5,289 bases of DNA from JBCCFX01 sp039029515 (GTDB lineage: Bacteria; Planctomycetota; Phycisphaerae; Phycisphaerales; SM1A02): NCBI GenBank assembly GCA_039029515.1, contig JBCCFX010000235.1:1-5289 (forward strand), read 5' to 3'. Every line of letters begins with the position of its first letter. Position 1 is the stretch's first letter. Below are positions 1 to 5,289 of the stretch, one piece after another. The translations under genes were made by a program, and so were the position numbers. The notes beneath the pieces were generated by a model that did not search any database, had not been told where the DNA came from, and worked only from the letters and a program-made list of their open reading frames with translations.

Positions 1-117
1 CGCTCGTCGATGCCGATCACTTCGATCGTGATCAGGCCGAAGACGAATCGACGCACCCATTCGGGCGCCGCCGACAGAGAAGCGACGGTCGTTCGCGCAT
101 CCAGGCCCGCGATCCAT
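1..117 (-). CDS. Possible partial protein of unknown function, both ends missing
   Basis: Read on the - strand, this stretch has no stop and gives protein-like sequence, including AAPEWVRRFVFGLITIEV and then GIDER at the window edge. Hydrophobic and charged residues are mixed as in a folded protein. The + strand reading in the RuvB frame is rich in Arg, Ser, Asp and His and matches nothing in RuvB. The - frame stays open further right, to a stop codon near base 205, but from about base 118 it only mirrors the RuvB codons in register, so I end it at the apparent joint. A GTG at 150-152 is the only conventional start codon I noticed there. I do not recognise the family. GC is about 64%, like the central block. 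Antisense frames aligned codon-for-codon with GC-rich genes often look plausible, so this call is tentative. Confidence 0.3.
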   Translation of the reverse strand, partial: MDRGPGCANDRRFSVGGARMGASIRLRPDHDRSDRHRRA

Positions 118-647
118 TCGCGCTCCTGCGAAGTCGGTTCGGCATCGCCCACAATCTTCGGCTGTACACCGAAGAAGAACTCATGAGCATCATCGAACGC
201 GCCTCAACGCGGCTCCAACTCCCAACGCTCGGCGAGGATGCGATCCGCGCGCTTGCACGCCGATCCCGCGGCACGCCGCGCGTCGCGCTGCGCCTGCTTC
301 GCCGCGCACGAGACTTTGTAGAGGTCCGAGCCGGCGGGACGTTCTCATTTGAAACGGTCGCTGAAGCATTGACGCTCGAACGCATCGATAATCTCGGGCT
401 CGACGATCTGGATCGTGCCTATCTACGCGCGATTGCCGAGATCTACGAAGGCGGACCGGTCGGCGTCGACGCGATCGCCGCATCGCTGGGCGAGGATGCG
501 GGAACGCTCGAAGACATGGTCGAACCGTATCTGCTCCAGATCGGCTTCCTCGCGCGGACGCGTCAGGGCCGTTGCCTCACCGCCCGCGCATCGGACCACC
601 TCGGTACGCCGGATTTTCCGGCGAGCCCGCAATTGTTTGACCGCTGA
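118..647 (+). pseudogene. ruvB: RuvB Holliday junction helicase, C-terminal half only
   Basis: RuvB is the hexameric AAA+ motor that, with RuvA, drives branch migration of Holliday junctions in recombination and repair. The recognisable part begins at about base 118 with LLRSRFGI, the arginine-finger region. It continues through YTEEEL and the sensor-2 segment RRSRGTPRVALRLLRRARDF. It ends with the DNA-binding winged helix, including GLDDLDRAYLRAI, GGPVG, EPYLLQIGFLARTRQGR and a final HLG. About 175 residues remain of a usual 340 or so. Walker A, Walker B and sensor 1 are all missing. They are not merely off the window edge: about 117 bases upstream are available and no frame on the + strand encodes the expected GATTR-type stretch or the residues before it. 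An ATG at 183 opens a 154-residue frame but is probably internal to the original gene. The C-terminal half alone could not hydrolyse ATP. The truncation may be an assembly joint rather than a true pseudogene. The next gene starts 82 bases downstream on the same strand. Confidence 0.85.
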
Positions 648-712
648 GGCGGAGCGCGCCGCGACGCTGATCGCTTACGATGCCCCTTCGCCACCACTTT
701 TGACCGGCGGAT

Positions 713-717
713 GGGAG
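713..717 (+). promoter_or_regulatory. Weak ribosome binding site for the PLP lyase gene
   Basis: GGGAG lies 12 bases before the ATG at 730, a rather long spacing. It is the only purine-rich candidate there. It supports 730 over the much earlier in-frame ATG at 415, which lies inside the ruvB remnant. Confidence 0.35.
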
Positions 718-729
718 CACGCATCGACT

Positions 730-1932
730 ATGGCCTCAGATGATCTTCGTCTCGAATCACGTGTCATTCACGGCGGTCAATCCGCCGATCCGACCACCGG
801 CGCCGTCATGCCGCCAATCAGCCTGTCCTCGACGTACGTGCAGGAATCGCCCGGCCAACACAAGGGCTTTGTCTACGCGCGCGGTCACAACCCGACCCGT
901 TTTGCGTTTGAACGCGCCCTCGCATCCGTGGAATCCTCCGGTCTCACCGCCGTTGATGACACCACCTGCGGCGGCTTTGCGTTCTCTTCCGGCATGGCCG
1001 CGATCAGCACCGCACTTGAACTCATCGATGCAGGTGATCACATCGTCGCCATGGACGATCTGTACGGCGGCACATTTCGACTCTTCAAGCGCGTTCGCGA
1101 ACGATCGCAGGGTCTCAACGTGTCGTACGTCGACATGACCGATCTTGACGCAGTCCGCTCTGCGATCACCGATCGCACGAAGATGCTCTGGATCGAAACG
1201 CCGACCAATCCACTGCTCAAACTCGTCGATCTTGAAGCGCTTGCGGCCATCGGTGCCGATCGCGGACTGATCACGGTGTGCGACAACACGTTTGGTACGC
1301 CGATGCTGCAACGACCGCTGACGAAAGGCATGGACATCGTCATGCACTCGGTGACCAAGTACATCGGTGGTCACAGTGACGTGATTGGCGGCGCCTTGAT
1401 CACGCGACACGCATCGATCGCCGAGAAGCTCCGCTTCATGCAGAATTCCATCGGCTCGATCATGGGACCGTTCGATGCGTATCTCTGCCTGCGCGGGCTG
1501 AAGACCCTCGCGATTCGTGTACGTCAATCGAGCGCAAACGCCCAGCGCGTTGCGGAGTGGCTGTCGAAGCATCCCAAGGTCGATCGCGTGACCTACCCCG
1601 GCCTCGCATCGCACCCGCAGCACGATCTCGCCAAGAAACAGATGCAACTGGACGGCCAGCCGTGCGGTGGCGGCATGATCACCATGTTCCTCAAGGGCGG
1701 CATCGATGAATCCCGCCGATTCCTCGAGAACGTGTCGATATGGTCGCTGGCCGAATCCCTCGGCGGCGTCGAATCATTGATCGAACATCCCGCGATCATG
1801 ACACACGCTTCGATCCCGCCGGAGAATCGTGCCGCGCTGGGCATCTCAGACTCGCTCGTCCGGTTGAGTGTGGGTATTGAACATGTCGACGACCTCATCG
1901 CAGACCTCGACCGCGCCCTCAACGCAGTCTGA
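730..1932 (+). CDS. Cystathionine gamma-lyase / gamma-synthase family PLP enzyme
   Basis: This is a 400-residue fold-type I PLP enzyme of the Cys/Met metabolism (trans-sulfuration) family, about the usual length. It is expected to be a cytosolic tetramer. YARGHNPTR (residues 49-57) carries the Tyr and Arg that bind the cofactor phosphate of the neighbouring subunit. FSSGMAAI (85-92) is the phosphate loop. Asp185 in CDNTFGTP pairs with the pyridine nitrogen. Lys210 in HSVTKYIGGHSD is the Schiff-base lysine. The C-terminal part, with LAESLGGVESLIEHPA, IMTHASIP and LVRLSVGIEH, is closest in my memory to cystathionine gamma-lyase. The family also holds cystathionine gamma- and beta-acting enzymes and methionine gamma-lyase, and Val48 sits where the human lyase has Glu59, so the exact reaction (metB, mccB or another) is left open. 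There are small insertions near residues 69-82 and 310-316. The ATG at 730 is chosen because earlier in-frame codons overlap ruvB and encode low-quality sequence. The isomerase gene follows after 19 bases. Confidence 0.93.
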   Translation: MASDDLRLESRVIHGGQSADPTTGAVMPPISLSSTYVQESPGQHKGFVYARGHNPTRFAFERALASVESSGLTAVDDTTCGGFAFSSGMAAISTALELIDAGDHIVAMDDLYGGTFRLFKRVRERSQGLNVSYVDMTDLDAVRSAITDRTKMLWIETPTNPLLKLVDLEALAAIGADRGLITVCDNTFGTPMLQRPLTKGMDIVMHSVTKYIGGHSDVIGGALITRHASIAEKLRFMQNSIGSIMGPFDAYLCLRGLKTLAIRVRQSSANAQRVAEWLSKHPKVDRVTYPGLASHPQHDLAKKQMQLDGQPCGGGMITMFLKGGIDESRRFLENVSIWSLAESLGGVESLIEHPAIMTHASIPPENRAALGISDSLVRLSVGIEHVDDLIADLDRALNAV

Positions 1933-1938
1933 ACATGC

Positions 1939-1944
1939 AGGAAA
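1939..1944 (+). promoter_or_regulatory. Ribosome binding site that favours the GTG start of pgi
   Basis: AGGAAA ends 7 bases before the GTG at 1952. No comparably good site precedes the alternative starts at 1868 (GTG) or 1883 (ATG), which would overlap the preceding gene by 50-65 bases. Confidence 0.55.
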
Positions 1945-1951
1945 CGATACC

Positions 1952-3361
1952 GTGCATCTGACGATTAATTACGCGAGCTGTTTTGATGATCGCGTCGGCG
2001 CGCACGGGCTCACGCGGACCGAATTCGCCGAAGCCGGGCCGGGACTGCGCACCCTGACAGAACGACTCGAGGATTCGCGCGGGACAGGTTGGGAACGGTG
2101 GCGACTGCTCGCCGAGGATCCTGTCCGAAGCGAACACGTCCATGCCGTGCGTGCACTCGTTGACCAACATCGCGCGACCACCGACAACCTGGTCGTCCTC
2201 GGCATTGGCGGCAGCGCATTGGGCAACATTGCCCTGCAAGCCGCATTAAATCCGGTCACGTACAACCTGATGCCGCGTGAAGAGCGCGGTGGCCCGCGAC
2301 TGTTCGTGCTCGACAACGTCGATCCGCATCTCGTCGGCCAGACGCTGGCCGAGATTCGTCGCGATGATCCCGAGTTCAAACGGACCGTCGTGAACGTGGT
2401 CAGCAAGTCCGGCGAAACCGCCGAGACGGCCGCGCAATTCATGATTACCCGATCGATGCTTCGCAATGTCATCGGCCCGGACGCCGCAAAGAAGATCGTG
2501 GCGATTACCGATTCGTCACAAGGCACCATGCGATCAATCTGCGATGCCGAAGGCTATGCCACGCTTCCCGTGCCTGACGGTGTCGGCGGTCGATTCAGCG
2601 TGATGTCGCCGGTCGGGTTATTCAGCGCCGCGATGTGCGGCATTGACATCGATGCGCTGCTCGACGGCGCCAATGCGATGGAACAACGGTGTCGACGTGA
2701 TGACGTTCTGGAGAATCCGGCCGCGGTCCTCGCCTGGTTGCTGATGACATTCACGGAGCGCGGCAAATCCAATCACGTGATGATGCCGTACGCGAACCAA
2801 CTCTATCTCCTCGCCGATTGGTTCAGGCAGTTGTGGGCGGAATCACTTGGCAAGGAACACGCAACAACCGGCGAACAGGTCTTCGCCGGTGCAACACCGA
2901 TCAAAGCGCTCGGTACGACGGATCAGCACAGTCAGGTCCAGTTGTATCGCGAGGGTCCGAACGACAAGGTCTTCGGCTTCATTGAGGTCGGCGACTTTGA
3001 CACCGATGTCACGATTCCTGGCGATCTCGATGTCGATGCACTTCGGTACCTGCACGGGCAGTCGCTCGGCACACTTCTGCAGGCCGAGAAGCGTGCGACG
3101 GAGTTTGCGTTCGTCGAATCACAGCGGCCGAACTTTACGATGCACATGCCGCGCATCAACGCCTACCACGTCGGCGAGTTCATCATGCTCTGGGAGATGG
3201 TGACCGCATACGCCGGCCTGATGCTCAACATCGATGCCTACGATCAGCCGGCCGTCGAGACAGGCAAGAAGGCGACCTTTGGACTCATGGGCCGTGATGG
3301 CTACGATGACTGGAAGGCGAAGGTCAACGGCGTGCTGACCGACAGTGACGCCACGGTCTGA
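1952..3361 (+). CDS. pgi: Glucose-6-phosphate isomerase
   Basis: This enzyme interconverts glucose 6-phosphate and fructose 6-phosphate in the cytosol, for glycolysis and gluconeogenesis. From the GTG at 1952 it has 469 residues, close to the roughly 450 of the short bacterial type. It has two SIS (sugar isomerase) domains. The first contains GIGGSALG (84-91) and the phosphate-binding SKSGET (151-156). GGRFSVMSP from residue 212 matches the first family signature. LADWFRQLWAESLGKE holds the catalytic base Glu297, and GTTDQHSQ holds His326, which acts in ring opening. Near the C-terminus, QPAVETGKKATFG supplies the active-site lysine (439 or 440). All expected catalytic residues are present. 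The GTG start gives MHLTINYASCF, which matches the short N-terminus usual for the family and has a good ribosome binding site. Starting at 1868 or 1883 would add a Ser/Thr-rich tail read from the lyase gene's last codons. The gene probably shares a transcript with the lyase (19 bases upstream) and the FmdB-like gene (25 bases downstream). Confidence 0.95.
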   Translation: MHLTINYASCFDDRVGAHGLTRTEFAEAGPGLRTLTERLEDSRGTGWERWRLLAEDPVRSEHVHAVRALVDQHRATTDNLVVLGIGGSALGNIALQAALNPVTYNLMPREERGGPRLFVLDNVDPHLVGQTLAEIRRDDPEFKRTVVNVVSKSGETAETAAQFMITRSMLRNVIGPDAAKKIVAITDSSQGTMRSICDAEGYATLPVPDGVGGRFSVMSPVGLFSAAMCGIDIDALLDGANAMEQRCRRDDVLENPAAVLAWLLMTFTERGKSNHVMMPYANQLYLLADWFRQLWAESLGKEHATTGEQVFAGATPIKALGTTDQHSQVQLYREGPNDKVFGFIEVGDFDTDVTIPGDLDVDALRYLHGQSLGTLLQAEKRATEFAFVESQRPNFTMHMPRINAYHVGEFIMLWEMVTAYAGLMLNIDAYDQPAVETGKKATFGLMGRDGYDDWKAKVNGVLTDSDATV

Positions 3362-3372
3362 CCACGCACCGC

Positions 3373-3377
3373 AAGGA
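3373..3377 (+). promoter_or_regulatory. Ribosome binding site for the FmdB-like gene
   Basis: AAGGA lies 9 bases before the ATG at 3387. It selects the start giving MPMYEYVC, the standard N-terminus of the family, over an upstream in-frame ATG at 3345 that lies within pgi. Confidence 0.6.
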
Positions 3378-3386
3378 TTCACGACG

Positions 3387-3617
3387 ATGCCAATGTACGA
3401 GTATGTGTGCGAGGAAGACGGAACGCGCATCGAATTGCTTCGTTCGATGAAGGATGCCGATGCGCCGGTGGACGATCCCGACGGTCGCGGCCGGACGTTT
3501 CATCGTGTGCAGAGCGCGTTCATGGTCGGCGCGAAAGATGCAGGATGGTCACCGTCCATGATGGGCGGTGGCGGCGGTTGCCCGTGCGGCGATCCCCACG
3601 GTCCGTGCAATCAGTAA
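3387..3617 (+). CDS. FmdB-family small protein with degenerate zinc ribbon
   Basis: This 76-residue protein starts with MPMYEYVCEEDGT, the recognisable opening of the FmdB / putative regulatory protein family, whose members begin MPxYEYxCxxCG and form a small zinc ribbon. The second cysteine of the first knuckle is Asp here, and the second knuckle, normally CPxCG, reads DDPDGRG. The usual four-cysteine site is therefore lost, with only Cys8 kept. The later R-x-QSAF segment corresponds to the conserved end of the family domain. The protein finishes with a run of glycines and CPCGDPHGPC, a new cluster of three cysteines that could bind metal. The biological role of this family is poorly defined; the FmdB name comes from a formamidase operon and should not be read as function. 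It is the last gene of the likely lyase-pgi operon and ends 17 bases from the convergent glycosyltransferase. From memory, variants with CExDG occur in planctomycetes. Confidence 0.8.
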   Translation: MPMYEYVCEEDGTRIELLRSMKDADAPVDDPDGRGRTFHRVQSAFMVGAKDAGWSPSMMGGGGGCPCGDPHGPCNQ

Positions 3618-3634
3618 CGAGCAACGTATCCTGA

Positions 3635-5197
3635 TCAGCTCGATGTGGCGGCGGTCGTCAGCAGGCGAACGCTCGCTTCAACCACCGCTTCCGGCGACAC
3701 AGCGTCATCATCCCAGGCAACGCATCGATCATGGCCCTGCGGGCATGTCGTTCCTGTCTGATGACACGGTGCGCAGGCCAGCGCACTACGCAATGCGGTT
3801 GTTTGACGGTAGTCAGCGGCGTGCGAATCACTCGTCGGCGCGAAGAGGCCGACCGTCGGAATGCCGAGTGCGCCGGCAAGGTGCATGATGAACGAGTCAT
3901 GCGCAATCACCGCATCGAGCTCGCGCACGCATGCGGCGAGCGTGAGCACGTTCGGCGTCTCGCCGCGAAGATCGAGCGTTCGACCGGGATCGATCCGGAA
4001 CGACCAGCGCGGATCAGCATTGCCAAGCAGCAGGACGAAGATCCCGAGTTGATTGAGTCGAGCGACGAGCGCTTCGAGATGCGCCCTGGGATACGGCCGG
4101 ACATTGACGCCGTCCCCCACCACCACACCGACCTTCGGTGATGGCGGCATCAGGTCAGCGACATCGAGCCCATCCGGGATCGCCAGATCAAAGTCCACAT
4201 GATTGAGCGTCACGCCAACGGCGCTGGCAAACGTGTGCGGCAACGAATCGCCGGGCGCGCATTGATGCACGGCGTCGAAGCTCACTGCGGTATCGAAGGA
4301 TGACCAGGTGTCGAGCGTGACGGGATAGTCCATGAGCGCATGCGGCGTGCGCCAGAGCGTGAAGACCTCGGCTGGCCCGGGCGTCGTCGCAATCGTGATC
4401 TCGGCTTCGGGGGCCTGATGCTGGATCGCATTGAGGACCGGCAGGATCGAGATCGCATCACCAAGCCCACCGATGAACGGCACGATGATGCGGCCCGGCG
4501 CGGCGGTCAGCGCCGCATATGGAATCGGCTCAGATGGCAGGTCCTGCACCTGCGCGAACATCTGCGCGCGTTGACCGCTGGCGACTTCCTGATCATGCAG
4601 GACATAGGTTTCGGATTCACGGAGTTCGATGGCGCGACGTCCGTGTTCGACTGCAACGGTCACGGTAGCTCGGGTCTGCACTGCTTTCATGGTGTCACCT
4701 GCTTCATACATGCAGTTGCTCATCGCGCTGCTGCTTCGTAATGCACCAAAGGCTGGCTGCATGGTGTTTGGTGATAACGCATCGTTCACTGCACCGGACA
4801 GTGAGTCTAGACCCATGTTCAAATCATCCATTAACTCGGCAATGACCACCTTTGTCTGCTGCTGGAGCTTGCCTGCCATTTCTTGTAGCGTGGTGATCAA
4901 ACTTGGGCTTGCTTGCAATGCCTCCACGGGTGTGATCACCGCTGATACCTCGCTTAATTCTTGTGCGCAGAGGGCACAGTGGGTTAAATGAGCGGCAACA
5001 AATCTTGTTTTCTGTTCTGATAATATTTCCCATGCATAATCGCGTAGATAATCTGGTGTTGGGCAGTCGAAGCGGTGGAATGTTGATTGTAAGGCCCCCT
5101 CAAACTGCTCATCTGATAATTTATCTATCTTTGTTTGGTGGATTTCGGGCATTACCCCTTGCATCTCACCTTGCTGATTTTGTTTATTCATACTCAT
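3635..5197 (-). CDS. Family 9 glycosyltransferase, fused in frame to an anti-sigma-like zinc-finger region
   Basis: As read, this is one 520-residue frame made of two unlike parts. Residues 1-169 form a zinc-finger, anti-sigma-like region, described separately. From Met170 on lies a GT9 (ADP-heptose:LPS heptosyltransferase-like) protein of 351 residues, the normal GT9 length. Its first 65 or so residues are an unfamiliar module. RIIVPFIGGLGDAISILPVL (236-255) then opens the first Rossmann domain with the GxGD motif. The second domain has KVGVVVGDGVNVRPYPRAHL, then the donor-binding segment HDSFIMHLAGALGIPTVGLF (from 433, with Asp434 and His439). A C-terminal cysteine set at 475, 478, 485 and 492 resembles that of many GT9 proteins. 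The role is probably sugar transfer onto a cell-surface glycan; donor and acceptor cannot be read from sequence. Starts at 5197 (AGAGAG upstream, overlapping the previous stop) or 5218 are possible for the fusion. The GT9 alone most likely starts at 4690, after AGGTGA. The base composition change at that point argues that the fusion is not original. Confidence 0.85.
   Translation of the reverse strand: MSMNKQNQQGEMQGVMPEIHQTKIDKLSDEQFEGALQSTFHRFDCPTPDYLRDYAWEILSEQKTRFVAAHLTHCALCAQELSEVSAVITPVEALQASPSLITTLQEMAGKLQQQTKVVIAELMDDLNMGLDSLSGAVNDALSPNTMQPAFGALRSSSAMSNCMYEAGDTMKAVQTRATVTVAVEHGRRAIELRESETYVLHDQEVASGQRAQMFAQVQDLPSEPIPYAALTAAPGRIIVPFIGGLGDAISILPVLNAIQHQAPEAEITIATTPGPAEVFTLWRTPHALMDYPVTLDTWSSFDTAVSFDAVHQCAPGDSLPHTFASAVGVTLNHVDFDLAIPDGLDVADLMPPSPKVGVVVGDGVNVRPYPRAHLEALVARLNQLGIFVLLLGNADPRWSFRIDPGRTLDLRGETPNVLTLAACVRELDAVIAHDSFIMHLAGALGIPTVGLFAPTSDSHAADYRQTTALRSALACAPCHQTGTTCPQGHDRCVAWDDDAVSPEAVVEASVRLLTTAATSS
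4691..5197 (-). other. Zinc-finger (anti-sigma-like) N-terminal region, probably a truncated foreign gene
   Basis: These 169 residues are encoded in DNA of about 47-49% GC, against about 65% in the glycosyltransferase part. After a Gln-rich start come FDCPTPDYLRDYAWEIL with Cys45 and then AAHLTHCALCAQEL with His70, Cys74 and Cys77. This is the HxxxCxxC arrangement of the zf-HC2/anti-sigma zinc finger. A helical Gln/Leu-rich stretch follows. The region ends with PAFGALRSSS and MYEAGD, which recalls the middle of Chloroflexota zinc-finger proteins that continue into a beta-rich tail. That tail is missing: sequence changes to the glycosyltransferase right after YEAGD. The start at 5197 overlaps the stop of the upstream sigma-like gene by one base, indicating translational coupling. 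The family assignment beyond the zinc-finger motif is from memory. Confidence 0.65.
4695..4700 (-). promoter_or_regulatory. Ribosome binding site for an independent start of the glycosyltransferase
   Basis: On the - strand AGGTGA ends 4 bases before the ATG at 4690-4688. This start gives MKAVQTRATVTV and a 351-residue protein of normal GT9 length. The same bases also encode Ala-Gly-Asp of the upstream zinc-finger region, so the two genes meet exactly here. Confidence 0.5.
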
Positions 5198-5289
5198 TAT
5201 GACACTCTCTGATTCCATAACTTACGTAGATTGGGATCGCGGCGAAGACGTGCAATCAATCGCCGTTTGATGGCGTATACTTCATCTAC
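5197..5289 (-). CDS. Probable sigma-70-like factor, C-terminal end only
   Basis: The frame enters at the right edge and gives 30 residues before TAA: VDEVYAIKRRLIARLRRDPN, then LRKLW and NQRVS. This looks like the end of sigma region 4, where the DNA-recognition helix has the pattern V-D/S-x-V-Y-x-x-K and is followed by a basic LRxLRxDPxLRxLW tail. The stop shares one base with the ATG of the zinc-finger gene (TAATG), typical of co-translated sigma/anti-sigma pairs. That neighbour makes the call more likely, but 30 residues alone cannot prove it; another helix-turn-helix regulator is possible. GC is about 49%, in line with the zinc-finger region and below the rest of the window. Confidence 0.5.
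   Translation of the reverse strand, partial: VDEVYAIKRRLIARLRRDPNLRKLWNQRVS

Noticed and set aside
415..729. N-terminal extension of the lyase frame back to the ATG at 415
   Set aside because: It overlaps ruvB in another frame, is Arg/Ser-rich, and family members begin about where the ATG at 730 does.
676..729. Promoter-like elements TTGACC (700-705) and TACGAT (676-681) in the ruvB-lyase gap
   Set aside because: They are in the wrong order, and no partner box lies at a suitable spacing; chance matches are common.
757..1647. A 296-residue open frame on the - strand
   Set aside because: It lies antisense to the lyase gene, whose catalytic motifs are unmistakable, and its own sequence is Arg/His-rich with no recognisable motif.
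1969..2529. A 186-residue open frame on the - strand
   Set aside because: Shadow of pgi; Ser/Arg-rich and without family features.
3618..3634. A shared terminator between the convergent FmdB-like and glycosyltransferase genes
   Set aside because: The 17-base gap contains only a short TGATCA palindrome and no stem-loop with a T-run.
3568..4141. Overlapping + strand frames downstream of the FmdB-like gene
   Set aside because: They lie antisense to the glycosyltransferase, whose donor-site motifs occupy the same bases.
5198..5218. ATG at 5218 as the start of the zinc-finger/GT9 frame
   Set aside because: No ribosome binding site precedes it and it overlaps the sigma-like gene by 22 bases; 5197 has AGAGAG at a suitable distance and couples to the preceding stop.
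1..5289. tRNA, rRNA, CRISPR array, insertion sequence or terminal repeats
   Set aside because: Reading through the window I found no cloverleaf-like segment, no regularly spaced repeat, no transposase motifs and no matching inverted ends.

Overview
The window is dominated by a GC-rich block (about 64-65% GC where I counted) with typical bacterial housekeeping and sugar/amino-acid genes. It runs from about base 118 to about base 4690 and encodes, on the + strand, the C-terminal half of RuvB, a complete cystathionine gamma-lyase/synthase-type PLP enzyme, glucose-6-phosphate isomerase and a small FmdB-like protein. Convergent on the - strand is a family 9 glycosyltransferase (GT9). GC content, the variant FmdB-like protein and the general protein style suggest a planctomycete, perhaps Phycisphaerae. 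That assignment is inference from remembered sequence style, not a search.

The last 600 bases (about 4691-5289) look different. GC drops to about 47%, with stretches near 35%. This part encodes, on the - strand, the tail of a probable sigma-factor-like protein. Overlapping its stop by one base is the start of a protein with a HxxxCxxC zinc-finger (anti-sigma-like) N-terminal domain. From memory, this resembles a sigma/zinc-finger protein pair common in Chloroflexota. The zinc-finger reading frame runs without a stop straight into the GT9 gene, making an apparent 520-residue fusion. The switch happens exactly at a methionine that has its own Shine-Dalgarno-like sequence, so the GT9 is better read as a separate 351-residue gene whose upstream DNA has been replaced.

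The left end shows a second discontinuity. Recognisable RuvB stops abruptly near base 118: no frame upstream gives the expected preceding residues, while the - strand of bases 1-117 reads like a different protein. Both ends of the block therefore look like joints. The simplest explanation is a chimeric contig or a rearranged segment; a real in-frame fusion and an insertion of foreign DNA remain possible.

Within the block, the lyase, isomerase and FmdB-like genes follow each other with gaps of 19 and 25 bases and probably form an operon. RuvB lies 82 bases upstream of the lyase gene. The FmdB-like and GT9 genes converge with only 17 bases between them. There is no stretch of more than 300 bases without a gene, and I see no tRNA, rRNA, CRISPR array, transposase or inverted-repeat ends.
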